Origin: Panacibacter microcysteis
Lineage (GTDB): Bacteria > Bacteroidota > Bacteroidia > Chitinophagales > Chitinophagaceae
Assembly (NCBI RefSeq): GCF_015831355.1
Contig: NZ_JADWYR010000003.1
Coordinates: forward strand, 1-64,000
DNA: 64,000 nucleotides
Direction: 5' to 3'
Shown here: positions 17,473 through 24,763 of the stretch, one piece after another
Position numbering within the stretch: the stretch's first letter is position 1
Layout of the letters: each line of letters begins with the position of its first letter
Position numbers and translations under genes: made by a program
The notes under the pieces: model-generated
The model's database searches: none
What the model was told of the DNA's origin: nothing
What the model saw: the letters and a program-made list of their open reading frames with translations, nothing else

Positions 17473-17967
17473 TTGACAAAGACTAATTTTTTTCTTGCAT
17501 TGCTTTGTTTGACAGTTTCTTTATCGTCTTGCAAAGCCCAGACAAAAGACAAAATAAATTTAGTGAAAATAATTTTTCATTCAAGCCGTTGTAATGGAGA
17601 TTGCCCAAAGCTTGACTTAGAAATTGACAGTAGCAAAAATTTATTTGTGAGTAGACAATATTTTAAACATAAAGATGAAATCAAAACACCTTACAGTGGA
17701 CAGTTTCAAGGCACTTTAATTGAAACTGACTACAACAAACTAATTGGACTTTTGCAAAATTGTAATTTAGACACTTTAAAATTTCCAGACATTACCTGTT
17801 GTGATGCAGTTATAACAACGATTATAGTTTACTACAATGGACAAAGGAAATATTTAAAATCAATGACACCACCAAATGAAGCAAATGATTTGATTGAATT
17901 TTTGACATTACTTGGTGACAATAAAAAGTTACAAAGAACAAATGAAACAAAAAATATAGAATACTAA
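17473..17967 (+). CDS. Cassette B: putative lipoprotein with DUF6438-like domain
   Basis: A 164-residue protein starting with TTG at 17473; no ATG lies nearby in frame. The N-terminus is a lipoprotein signal (FFLALLCLTVSLSSCKAQ) with the lipid-anchoring Cys about residue 20. The rest fits the DUF6438 pattern: an IIFHSSRCNGDCPKLDLEID strand-Cys motif, a GxYxG-like strand (PYSGQFQG), and a late DAVITTIIVYYNGQRKYLK. Function of DUF6438 is unknown. It lies in its cassette with the stop 7 nt before the next site arm. Family call is from memory of the motif. Confidence 0.75.
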   Translation: MTKTNFFLALLCLTVSLSSCKAQTKDKINLVKIIFHSSRCNGDCPKLDLEIDSSKNLFVSRQYFKHKDEIKTPYSGQFQGTLIETDYNKLIGLLQNCNLDTLKFPDITCCDAVITTIIVYYNGQRKYLKSMTPPNEANDLIEFLTLLGDNKKLQRTNETKNIEY

Positions 17968-17970
17968 AGC

Positions 17971-18170
17971 AGCAGCCAACATTAGGTTTGGCATTATTGG
18001 GGCTTGACGAATATAGCCTCATCATTTGTTCTTTATTGTGCTTCAGTTCGGGCAGGACGTTATAAATTTGCCTGTGAATAAAACATCAGCAATATTGCAA
18101 TCATTGGGCTTCAGTTATGGGCAGACGGAATACTAATTCCCCAACAAACGCCAAGCCTTTTTCGTTAGGT
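17971..18170 (+). repeat. attC-like site B
   Basis: 200 bp. Left end GCAGCCAAC complements the start of cassette B (TTGGCTGC at 17407). Arms AGGTTTGGCATTATTGGGG and CCCCAACAAACGCCAAGCC pair with few mismatches. Right box GTTAGGT (18164-18170). Confidence 0.87.
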
Positions 18171-18178
18171 GCAACCAA

Positions 18179-18676
18179 ATGCGACATTCACTAATTATAT
18201 TCTTTTGCGGACTTCTGATAGTCTCTAACAGTACAAAGTCATTTGCTCAAGTTGACACGGTAAAATATTTGACAGACAAGCACTGGCATCTGGTTAAAGA
18301 CGCTCATCAAACATTTTTGCGGGCGACAATAACCTTCTGCTCTACAAGCCAAGTAAAATCAAAATATCCTAAGGTGACAAAGGAACTAATCGACAATTCC
18401 TACACTTTTTTAAATATTCTAGACAGTACTCAAACCATAGACAGCAGTATCGCTATCAAAATAGATTCGTTAAATTATAATCTTCTAAAATCATTAGTTA
18501 CTTTTTTTGACAAGCTTCAAATGGACAAGGCTCTTTTTAATCAGTCGAAAATAAGAACTCAAGGAAAGAAGGTTGAATATGAAATTGGAAACATTGGACG
18601 ACAAATTCATGAGTTTAATTACTGGATTTATGAGCAAAACCATATAAACATCAAATTCAAGGACATTAGTTTATAA
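18179..18676 (+). CDS. Cassette C: exported helical protein of unknown function
   Basis: A 165-residue protein whose ATG lies 14 nt after the cassette start. A signal peptide (LIIFFCGLLIVSNSTKSFAQ) ends near residue 24. The mature part is almost wholly helical with amphipathic stretches (LNYNLLKSLVTFFDKLQM; EIGNIGRQIHEFNYWIYEQN) and no Cys motif. It vaguely resembles LemA-type periplasmic helical bundles, but I cannot assign it. The stop is 5 nt before the next site, leaving almost no spare cassette sequence. Confidence 0.72.
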   Translation: MRHSLIIFFCGLLIVSNSTKSFAQVDTVKYLTDKHWHLVKDAHQTFLRATITFCSTSQVKSKYPKVTKELIDNSYTFLNILDSTQTIDSSIAIKIDSLNYNLLKSLVTFFDKLQMDKALFNQSKIRTQGKKVEYEIGNIGRQIHEFNYWIYEQNHINIKFKDISL

Positions 18677-18680
18677 ATGG

Positions 18681-18882
18681 CTGCACCTAACATTGCATTT
18701 GTGTTATGTCGGCGGACAGATAACGCCGCTTCAACTGTGTGCTACTATCAACTTCAGTCCCAGCCCGACGTTATAAACTGAGCAATTGAATAAACAATGA
18801 ACTTTTGTATTTTACATCAGCATTTGTACCAACCTGACGGATTTCAAATTCCGCCACAAACACAAATGCTTTAACGTTGGCA
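18681..18882 (+). repeat. attC-like site C
   Basis: 202 bp. Left end GGCTGCACCTAAC complements the start of cassette C (TTAGGTGCAACC at 18165). The arms GCATTTGTGTT and AACACAAATGC are perfectly complementary, with spacers of 3 nt (left) and 6 nt (right). Right box GTTGGCA (18876-18882). The arm sequence is unlike that of the other sites, yet still pairs. Confidence 0.9.
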
Positions 18883-18912
18883 GTAAGTTTAGAACGACTC
18901 CGGTCGACAAGT

Positions 18913-19719
18913 ATGTTAAAGCGATTTTTGAATACCTTTAAATCAAATACACCTATTCAGACAATGTATCCTGAACTTGAAAAAGTCGGTGGACTTCAAA
19001 GTGCAATAGATCTTGAGTTTGAAAAACTTAATTCTATTTTGAGGGTTGCAAATGGCACCGAATTAGAAAACATCCCATTGACTTACGCAAGAATTGAAAA
19101 CGGACAAAAATTTTCACAAGTATATATCGGAGCAGAAGAAAAACTATATCTGCCTGACTTTTGGAGAGACGGTGTTTGCCTTGCACACGGACAAACAAAA
19201 AGTATTACAGAGCTTGTACAAATGTTAGACTTTTGGCTTTGCAATGATATTACTACAAAAGAACTAAATAATAAATTCAGCTTTGTAACTCCAAACAATG
19301 AGGCAAACGCATTTGACGAGAACAAAGAAGTTGAATATACCTGGAACTACATTTTGCAAGACAATTCAAGAGCTGAAATACACGACTTTATTAAACTTGC
19401 AATTAAAGATGAAGTATTAAGTAAATTGTTTCCTTTCACAAGTTTGTACACCTTGTGTTTTAGCAGATGTACAGGTTACCCTTATGATTCGGATGATTTA
19501 CCAAATGTGACACCGAAACAATTTGAAAATTTTGCACCAACTAAAAATCAAAGTTCTTTTACTCAACAAGACACAGAAAAATTGGAAAGACAATTCGTCG
19601 TAACAAAAAATAAGGATGAATATTTAGGTATTGGAAATGCAGAAACAGCACTTAAAATTGTCAAGGAAAATTTACCCGACAATGTTGAACCAGCAAGAAA
19701 AGGAACAGCAGTCCACTAA
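18913..19719 (+). CDS. Cassette D: DUF6193-family protein
   Basis: Start at ATG 18913 (MLKRFLNTF); the frame is open further upstream only through the recombination box. The 268-residue protein matches the DUF6193 pattern: MYPELEKVGGLQSAIDLEFE near the N-terminus, a YLPDFWRDGVCLAHGQT motif, then a TSLYTLCFSRCTGYPY motif in the second half. DUF6193 proteins are best known from actinobacterial biosynthetic gene clusters, with no established activity. A copy in a Bacteroidota cassette suggests horizontal transfer. No signal peptide is seen, so it should be cytosolic. Confidence 0.82.
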   Translation: MLKRFLNTFKSNTPIQTMYPELEKVGGLQSAIDLEFEKLNSILRVANGTELENIPLTYARIENGQKFSQVYIGAEEKLYLPDFWRDGVCLAHGQTKSITELVQMLDFWLCNDITTKELNNKFSFVTPNNEANAFDENKEVEYTWNYILQDNSRAEIHDFIKLAIKDEVLSKLFPFTSLYTLCFSRCTGYPYDSDDLPNVTPKQFENFAPTKNQSSFTQQDTEKLERQFVVTKNKDEYLGIGNAETALKIVKENLPDNVEPARKGTAVH

Positions 19720-19726
19720 GAAAACC

Positions 19727-19928
19727 TACTGCCAACAAATGTATTGCCTCAAATGGGGCTTGACGGAAGAACAATGAGCTGCAAATCGCTACCGTACTCT
19801 ATCCCGGCTTGACGGAATACTGTTCGGCAGTAAGTTGCTAACTTGTACTTTTTACTCATTATTCGGCTGCAGTTGTGGGCAGACACAGCATCAAATATCC
19901 CATCTGCGGCAATACTGGTTCGCTATGT
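19727..19928 (+). repeat. attC-like site D
   Basis: 202 bp. Left end CCTACTGCCAAC complements the start of cassette D (TTGGCAGTAAG at 18877). Right box is GCTATGT (19922-19928), with GTT changed to GCT. The arms GTATTGCC and GGCAATAC pair. The altered right box may impair recombination at this junction. Confidence 0.75.
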
Positions 19929-20514
19929 GCCATACAGCCCGACAGTTTCATCAGCGTTGGAGCGACAGTAAAAGTGTTCCTTATCATTTATGGTTGACTA
20001 AACCCAACGCCCACATCGGCCTGACGTTCTTTGTTCAGCTTTTGAATAAATTTTATTCTTTAGTTTTTCCAAGTTGGCTTTTGTATCGGGTGGACTTTTG
20101 TTCAGGTCATAAGCAAGCGGACATAGTACACGGTTTAACAATCACTGCAACTTTGACAAAAAAATTTTGAGAAGCACGATTCATAACGACAAACAGCAGT
20201 TCATTTTTTTCAACAGAATTTTTTGGTTCGACGTCAATCACTTTGCTTTGACAAAGTTTTTAAACACAAACAGAAAATGCAAAGCTGTTTTCGTTTTTAG
20301 TTGCAGTATTTGGGGCGACATAGCACTTTCGGTTTTGAAACAGCTTTAGAACCAAAATGAATTTTAATTTGCTTTTGTTTATTGCAGTATTTTTCGGTGG
20401 ACACAAAAGATTTATCAATTTTTAAAAAGCATTATTGGCTTGCGCAGTGACAGTTGGTAAAACAAAAAGTTGTTTACAAAATTCAAACACCCAATTCCCG
20501 ACACGAAGAAGTAC
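19923..20514 (+). other. Cassette E body, without a convincing gene
   Basis: This cassette is about 786 bp (19923-20708) including its site, but holds no gene with clear features. An 80-residue frame from ATG 19925 to 20170 (MCHTARQFHQRWSD...) has odd composition. A 60-residue frame from TTG 20167 (ending IWGDIALSVLKQL) and a 22-residue hydrophobic frame from ATG 20355 (MNFNLLLFIAVFFGG) follow. Part of the sequence (TCGGCCTGACGTTCTTTG, near 20015) resembles the interior of the recombination sites. It may be a decayed cassette, a non-coding RNA cassette, or a promoter-bearing cassette. Confidence 0.5.
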
Positions 20515-20714
20515 GGCACATAACAAGCGGTTTGGCAACATGGCGGGGCGACGAATATATTCTCAACTTTTTGTTCGCTAATCGGCTTCAGTCCCAGCCG
20601 TCGAATAACGCCAAGCAATAGAATAAGCAATGAACTTTTATTTATAAATTTAGCAGCGGTTACGGGCTGACGATTTTCAAATACCGCCACATCGCCAAGC
20701 CGTGTCCGTTGGCT
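20515..20714 (+). repeat. attC-like site E
   Basis: 200 bp. Left end GTACGGCACATAAC complements the start of cassette E (CTATGTGCCATAC at 19923). Arms and middle are of the same subtype as sites A and G (GGTTTGGCAACATGG with CCACATCGCCAAGCC). Right box GTTGGCT (20708-20714). Confidence 0.87.
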
Positions 20715-20741
20715 GCTACCTTCAGGCATAATCTATCAATA

Positions 20742-21350
20742 ATGGGAATTTTTTTAAAGGCAATTCATGACCAAAATACTCGACTAAGTAGCAAATACTC
20801 CGATAGAATTTTAAAATTGTTTATTGGTATTTCGTCAGCTTATATATATGAGAAAAGAGAAGCTAGAAAACCAAATACTAATACAATCAAATATAATTTA
20901 GTAAAGCTTGGACATGAGCTTGGATTCCGGGTTTATGCAAATGGACTTACATCAGAACAAAGTCGTGAACAATTTGAAAAGTATGGCTTTGTCAACAGAG
21001 AATTTCTTTATGATGTACACTGGTATGTCGATAAAAAGGGAGAGTTCTATACGCCTGAAGATGTGCCATTAGTTGTTGAATCAGAATTGGGCGATAGAAG
21101 AAAAAATGACACTAGTAAATTGAGAAGTCCTGCGATAAAGTTTGATTTTCAGAAATTGCTTTTTGCAAATGCAGATCTTAGGCTCATGATTTTTAAAACT
21201 AAAAATTTACAGCACCTAAATGAAATCAACTTATATTTCGAAAAAGCAATAGAATCTTTCAGGCTACTTGAAAAGGGTTCGGCTTTTCTTTTCATTTGTT
21301 TTGTACATGATACTAAAGAACTTTATTATTCAGAGAAAAATAAGCAATAA
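20742..21350 (+). CDS. Cassette F: possible PD-(D/E)XK-type nuclease-like protein
   Basis: Start at ATG 20742 (MGIFLKAIHDQN), 33 nt after the cassette boundary. The 202-residue product is cytosolic. An N-terminal helical part precedes a core with DVHWYVDKKGEFYTPEDVPLVVESELGD and, further on, IKFDFQKLLFANADLRLMIFK. The pattern acidic residue - VVESE - DFQKLL recalls a family of restriction-endonuclease-like proteins where the E and D/K residues form the active site, but the lysine is not clear. A nuclease role is therefore only a suggestion. The stop is 4 nt before the next site. Confidence 0.6.
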   Translation: MGIFLKAIHDQNTRLSSKYSDRILKLFIGISSAYIYEKREARKPNTNTIKYNLVKLGHELGFRVYANGLTSEQSREQFEKYGFVNREFLYDVHWYVDKKGEFYTPEDVPLVVESELGDRRKNDTSKLRSPAIKFDFQKLLFANADLRLMIFKTKNLQHLNEINLYFEKAIESFRLLEKGSAFLFICFVHDTKELYYSEKNKQ

Positions 21351-21353
21351 GGC

Positions 21354-21551
21354 AGCAGCCAACATTGGTATTACCAAAAGTTTGGCGGACGTAGTAACAA
21401 TGGGCAGTTATGCACTACTTATCTTCAGTTCGGGCAGACACAGCAACAATCGGCAGCAGTTGTTATCTTCAACAAATATTTTCAATCGGCATTAGTACCG
21501 GGGCTGACGGAATACTAATTCCAAACCTTCGGTAATACCTGGCCGTTGTGC
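21354..21551 (+). repeat. attC-like site F
   Basis: 198 bp. Left end GGCAGCAGCCAAC complements the start of cassette F (TTGGCTGCTACC at 20709). Arms GGTATTACC and GGTAATACC are perfectly complementary; spacers are 3 nt and 5 nt. Right box GTTGTGC (21545-21551). Same subtype as site I. Confidence 0.9.
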
Positions 21552-21588
21552 GTAAGCCTACGGGACAAACCCTAAAATCAATAACGCT

Positions 21589-22288
21589 ATGGGACTTGAC
21601 AGCGTAGAAATATTAATCAAAGTCGAAAACACTTTCGGTATCAAAATTCCAGACCAAGAAGCTGAACAAATTTCAACTGTAGGAGATTTTCACAACGCAG
21701 TTTGGCGACATCTTTCTGGCAAACACAGCGACAAATGTAAATCCCAAAATCTTTTTTATAAGCTACGAAAATCATTTGCTGACACATTCGATTTTTCACC
21801 ACAGAAATTAAAGCTCGACACATCGCCAGAAGAAATATTTCCTAAAACAAACAGACGACGAGTATATTTAAGTTTTGCCGACACAGCAAACTTAAAATTA
21901 CCAGACCTTGTATTGAAAAGCCCTGGACGACACTTTTAACAACTTTTGGTATCGCTACAATTATTGGTGGACTTGCGACATCATTAATTCTTATCAATCT
22001 ATTTGATTTCAGCAAGTGGACACTTTTATTTCCAGTTGCTGGCATTATTCTAACGTTTCTTCTTTCAGACCTACTCAACCCGAACGGACAGCAATTAAAG
22101 AAACAACAGTTCGAGAATTTACACAGCATACTTTGGCGTTAAACTACTCGACACTGGTAGCAAACGAAGGGACTAACAGGCAAGAAATGGAGAGTGTAAT
22201 TAATCATATTATCGCTGACATGGCTGGACTTGATTTAGAAGAAGTAACTTCCGAAAAAAAGATAGCTGACGATTTAGGAATTGACTAA
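21589..22288 (+). pseudogene. Cassette G: acyl-carrier-like protein fused to a membrane segment, with two frameshifts
   Basis: Three consecutive frames read as one protein. The first (21589-21927) begins MGLDSVEILIKVENTFGIKIPDQEAEQISTVGDF, the pattern of helix II-III of an acyl carrier protein with the serine of the DSV motif as possible phosphopantetheine site. It is followed by a linker. The second (about 21927-22130) encodes two membrane helices (TTFGIATIIGGLATSLILINL; LLFPVAGIILTFLLSDLL). The third (to 22288) ends MESVINHIIADMAGLDLEEVTSEKKIADDLGID, the start of another carrier-like domain. Each junction needs a -1 shift. Either the gene is decayed, or there are sequencing errors, or recoding. 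The last frame ends 19 nt before the next site. Confidence 0.65.
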
Positions 22289-22306
22289 TGCAGAAAATAC
22301 AAAGGC

Positions 22307-22508
22307 TATACGCACAACAGGCGGTTTGGCAATATGGCGGGGTGGCGAATATATGCTCAGCTTTTTGTTCGCTAATCGGCTTCTGCTCCAGCAGACGAAT
22401 AACGCCAGGCAATATAATAAACAATGAACTTTTATTTATAAATTTAGTAGCAGTTACGGGCTGACGATTTTCAAATACCGCCACATCGCCAAGCCGTGGA
22501 CGTTGTAC
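22307..22508 (+). repeat. attC-like site G
   Basis: 202 bp. Left end CTATACGCACAAC complements the start of cassette G (TTGTGCGTAAGCC at 21546) with one bulged base. Arms GGTTTGGCAATATGG and CCACATCGCCAAGCC; right box GTTGTAC (22502-22508). Nearly identical in its middle to sites A and E. Confidence 0.87.
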
Positions 22509-22519
22509 GCCACTTTAAT

Positions 22520-23224
22520 ATGACCCGTCTACTAATCATAATATTTTATTTGACTGCATTATTTGATACTTCCTTTGGACAAAAGCCTAAAGTGAAGAAG
22601 TCGAAAGAAAATGTAACAACCAAAACTGTTGACAACAAACAAAACTCTCTTCAAGACACTGCATTTTTAAACCAGTTTGTAAGAATTTATGCAGACAGTA
22701 TTTTGACAATTGTTGACAGCTTATCGAAAGACACAAATTATTTAAAATCAATTGGTGACACTTCTATATTTGGTTATGGAGAATTTGCAAAGGCTGAATA
22801 TAAAATTCGTTTTCCTGCAAGACCTTTAGGATGGACAAGTGATTTTGAAAATATTTTTACAACCAACCAAATCAACGAGTTAGATTCAACAATTAGCAAC
22901 TTTGAAAAGGAAACAAAAAACGAGATCGCAATTGTAACAATCGACAGTTCGTGGACAAATAAAGAAGAGTTTGATGATTTTATATTGACGATTGCAAATA
23001 ATTGGGGAGTTGGTAAAAAAGGATTAAACAATGGAATTACAATTGGTATAAGCACAGGGCTTAGAAAAATTAGAATTTGCAACGGATATGGAATTGAAGA
23101 AAAATTGACAGACGCAGAAACAAAGAAAATCCTGGACGACCTTATACTTCCCGAATTTAAAAAAGGTAATTATTTTGTAGGGACAAAGAGTGGGCTTTTG
23201 GCGTTAATGAAAAAAATCCGTTGA
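22520..23224 (+). CDS. Cassette H: exported TPM-domain protein
   Basis: Start at ATG 22520 (MTRLLIIIFYLTALFDTSFGQ), which gives a signal peptide; upstream in-frame codons lie in the recombination site. The 234-residue protein has a charged linker and a TPM domain at about 110-230. This shows as TTNQINELDSTISNFEKETKNEIAIVTI, then WGVGKKGLNNGITIGIS, then RKIRICNGYGIEEKLTD. TPM domains occur in periplasmic or membrane-anchored proteins (some with phosphatase activity) implicated in photosystem or respiratory-complex assembly. It lacks the C-terminal membrane helix common in that family. Its stop is 6 nt before the next site. Confidence 0.85.
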   Translation: MTRLLIIIFYLTALFDTSFGQKPKVKKSKENVTTKTVDNKQNSLQDTAFLNQFVRIYADSILTIVDSLSKDTNYLKSIGDTSIFGYGEFAKAEYKIRFPARPLGWTSDFENIFTTNQINELDSTISNFEKETKNEIAIVTIDSSWTNKEEFDDFILTIANNWGVGKKGLNNGITIGISTGLRKIRICNGYGIEEKLTDAETKKILDDLILPEFKKGNYFVGTKSGLLALMKKIR

Positions 23225-23230
23225 CAAAGC

Positions 23231-23383
23231 GGCGTACAACATTGGGTTTTGTGCAAGTATGGCTGGACAAACAAACATCAGCCTATTGCAAAGCCAATCT
23301 TCAGTTCGGGCTGGACAAATAACTTTGGGCTTTAGTACTTAACTTCAACTTAATATTTTCAATCAGCAGCGGCTGTGGGCGGA
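23231..23383 (+). repeat. attC-like site H, left part (interrupted by IS110 and IS1182)
   Basis: Left end AGCGGCGTACAAC complements the start of cassette H (TTGTACGCCAC at 22503). The site is closely similar to site 1. It is cut after GTGGGCGGA (23375-23383) by an IS110-family element. It resumes at 24722 (GGACGGAAGTC) up to 24763, is cut again by an IS1182-family element, and ends with GTTAGCG from 26517. Confidence 0.85.
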
Positions 23384-23419
23384 TTTCTATGATCTCACCA
23401 AATAAAAAATCAATCTTAT

Positions 23420-24436
23420 TTACGCCGCCTTTTCGTAATTATTTACATACGGCCTGTCATTTTTCACCACAGCAAATGCCCGTAATACGATCTTGTTTCT
23501 GATTGCATTCAGAATAGCCATCGGATGTTTTCCTTCTTGTTTTTTGCGGTTATAATAATCTTTAAATTCGACGTAATGCTGTATCGCTGATAATGCACAC
23601 ATGTGTAGTAATTTTTTAAGTTCTTTGTTAGCCATTTTATGAACTCTGTGCTTTCCCTTTATACTGATCCCACTTTGGTGATCAAATGGCACCACACCAC
23701 AATAACAGGCCAGCTGCTTTCCGGAGGTGCACATCGTAAAAACATTGGAGCAGCAGATAAGATAGATAGCTGTTACAGGGCCAACTCCAGGTATTGAAAT
23801 CAGTAATTGATAAACATGTAATAGTTGATCATCTTTTTTGATAAGTGTTGTTATTTGATCTTCCACTTTTTTCAATGACTGTTTAAGGCCTTTGATGGCG
23901 GGTGTCAAAAGCTTTTTGGATGTTCTTATAAAGGATACAGGACTAACTACCTTCAATTCGTTAAAGGCTGTCTCGATACTTTTTAACTGCACCAACAATT
24001 TGTTGCGTAGTGTGATCAGATCTTTGAGAGCCAATACATGCTGATGCAGAACAGGAGAAGGTTTCAACCGGTCTGAGTGCCTGGCAGCATAGAGCGCCAA
24101 CCGACGGATATCCACTTTATCACTCTTCCCTCTTGCAATACCCAGGCTCCATTTTACCTGGGCTGCATTTTCAATACAAAGATCAATTTGCTGCTTTGAA
24201 AAGAACTGCCATAACAAACGATGATAGATGCCAGTATTTTCTACCACGACAATGGTTTGCTGATTAAGTGGCACGTTCAGCTGTAGTAACCATCTTTTCA
24301 TTTTTTGTAAGCCTGCCAATGTATTATCAAACTGTTTCCATACCGGAGTGGAAAAAGATTCATTGGTACGAATAATAAAGGCAGCGTCCAGTGTTTGCTT
24401 GGAAACATCAATTCCAATAAAATAATTTTTTGTCAT
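23420..24436 (-). CDS. IS110-family transposase (DEDD recombinase)
   Basis: A 338-residue protein with the N-terminal RuvC-like DEDD domain: D in FIGIDVSKQTLDAAF, E in TIVVVENTGIYHR, and D residues in GKSDKVDIRRLALYAARH. The C-terminal Tnp_IS110 domain has the helix-hairpin-helix LLISIPGVGPVTAIYLI and the serine-bearing VPFDHQSGISIKGKHRV. In characterised IS110 elements the enzyme works with a bridge (seek) RNA encoded upstream of the gene. All key residues appear present, so it may be active. Confidence 0.93.
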   Translation of the reverse strand: MTKNYFIGIDVSKQTLDAAFIIRTNESFSTPVWKQFDNTLAGLQKMKRWLLQLNVPLNQQTIVVVENTGIYHRLLWQFFSKQQIDLCIENAAQVKWSLGIARGKSDKVDIRRLALYAARHSDRLKPSPVLHQHVLALKDLITLRNKLLVQLKSIETAFNELKVVSPVSFIRTSKKLLTPAIKGLKQSLKKVEDQITTLIKKDDQLLHVYQLLISIPGVGPVTAIYLICCSNVFTMCTSGKQLACYCGVVPFDHQSGISIKGKHRVHKMANKELKKLLHMCALSAIQHYVEFKDYYNRKKQEGKHPMAILNAIRNKIVLRAFAVVKNDRPYVNNYEKAA

Positions 24437-24721
24437 AGCTTAGCTTTTAACTGTTATAAAAGACTAACCAAATTGTCTGAAATTATAGTCCTTGATAATG
24501 GGTATCGAACCCTAATTTCTATATGAATATTACAGGCAATCAAAAGTGGCGGCAGATTGTATCCGCCCATGGGTATGCATCCCTACGGAAGTCATAATGC
24601 GCTGCCGCCACTGGTTAGTTTATTCACAAATTATTGTGGATATTAAAAAGAAAAAAGAAGCAAAAAAGAAAAAGTAATAATAGTAGTTATCTTAAATAAA
24701 TTATATTAAAACAAATCTAAA
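24437..24721 (-). ncRNA. Candidate bridge RNA of the IS110 element, with guides matching its own insertion site
   Basis: The region upstream of the transposase is non-coding and structured. A stem-loop with AATGGGTATCGAACCCT (24498-24514) is conserved in the second IS110 element. A perfect 11-bp stem, AGTGGCGGCAG (24545-24555) with CTGCCGCCACT (24602-24612), encloses a loop with an inner GGG/CCC hairpin. On the left side of this loop ATCCGCCC (24561-24568) is the reverse complement of GGGCGGAT across the left junction (23377-23384). On the right side ACGGAAGTC (24585-24593) is identical to the right flank (24724-24732). One guide complementary to each strand is the arrangement known for the IS621 bridge RNA target loop. 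TTTCTATATGA (24516-24526) resembles the left end of the element and could be part of the donor loop. Confidence 0.8.
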
Positions 24722-24763
24722 GGACGGAAGTCTATTCCCCAGCCTTCGCAAATACCTGCCCGT
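24722..24763 (+). repeat. attC-like site H, middle-right part
   Basis: Continuation of site H between the IS110 and IS1182 elements: CGGAAGTCTATTCCCCAGCC, then the arm CTTCGCAAATACCTGCCCGT. The last four bases CCGT (24760-24763) are repeated after the IS1182 element (26515-26518), where the right box GTTAGCG (from 26517) completes the site. Confidence 0.82.

Larger units (their letters stand above)
23384..24721 (-). mobile_element. IS110-family element inserted in an attC-like site
   Basis: About 1.34 kb. The triplet GGA flanks it on both sides (23381-23383 and 24722-24724), and joining the flanks restores a site H sequence (GTGGGCGGACGGAAGTC) that aligns with site 1. There are no terminal inverted repeats, as usual for IS110. 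It holds one transposase on the reverse strand and a 285-bp structured non-coding region upstream of it. The left end begins TTTCTATGAT, shared with the second IS110 element at 27902. Confidence 0.88.

Noticed and set aside
19835-20170. 111-residue frame
   Set aside because: Starts inside the recombination site; second part (from 19925) has odd composition. Kept only as a remark in cassette E.
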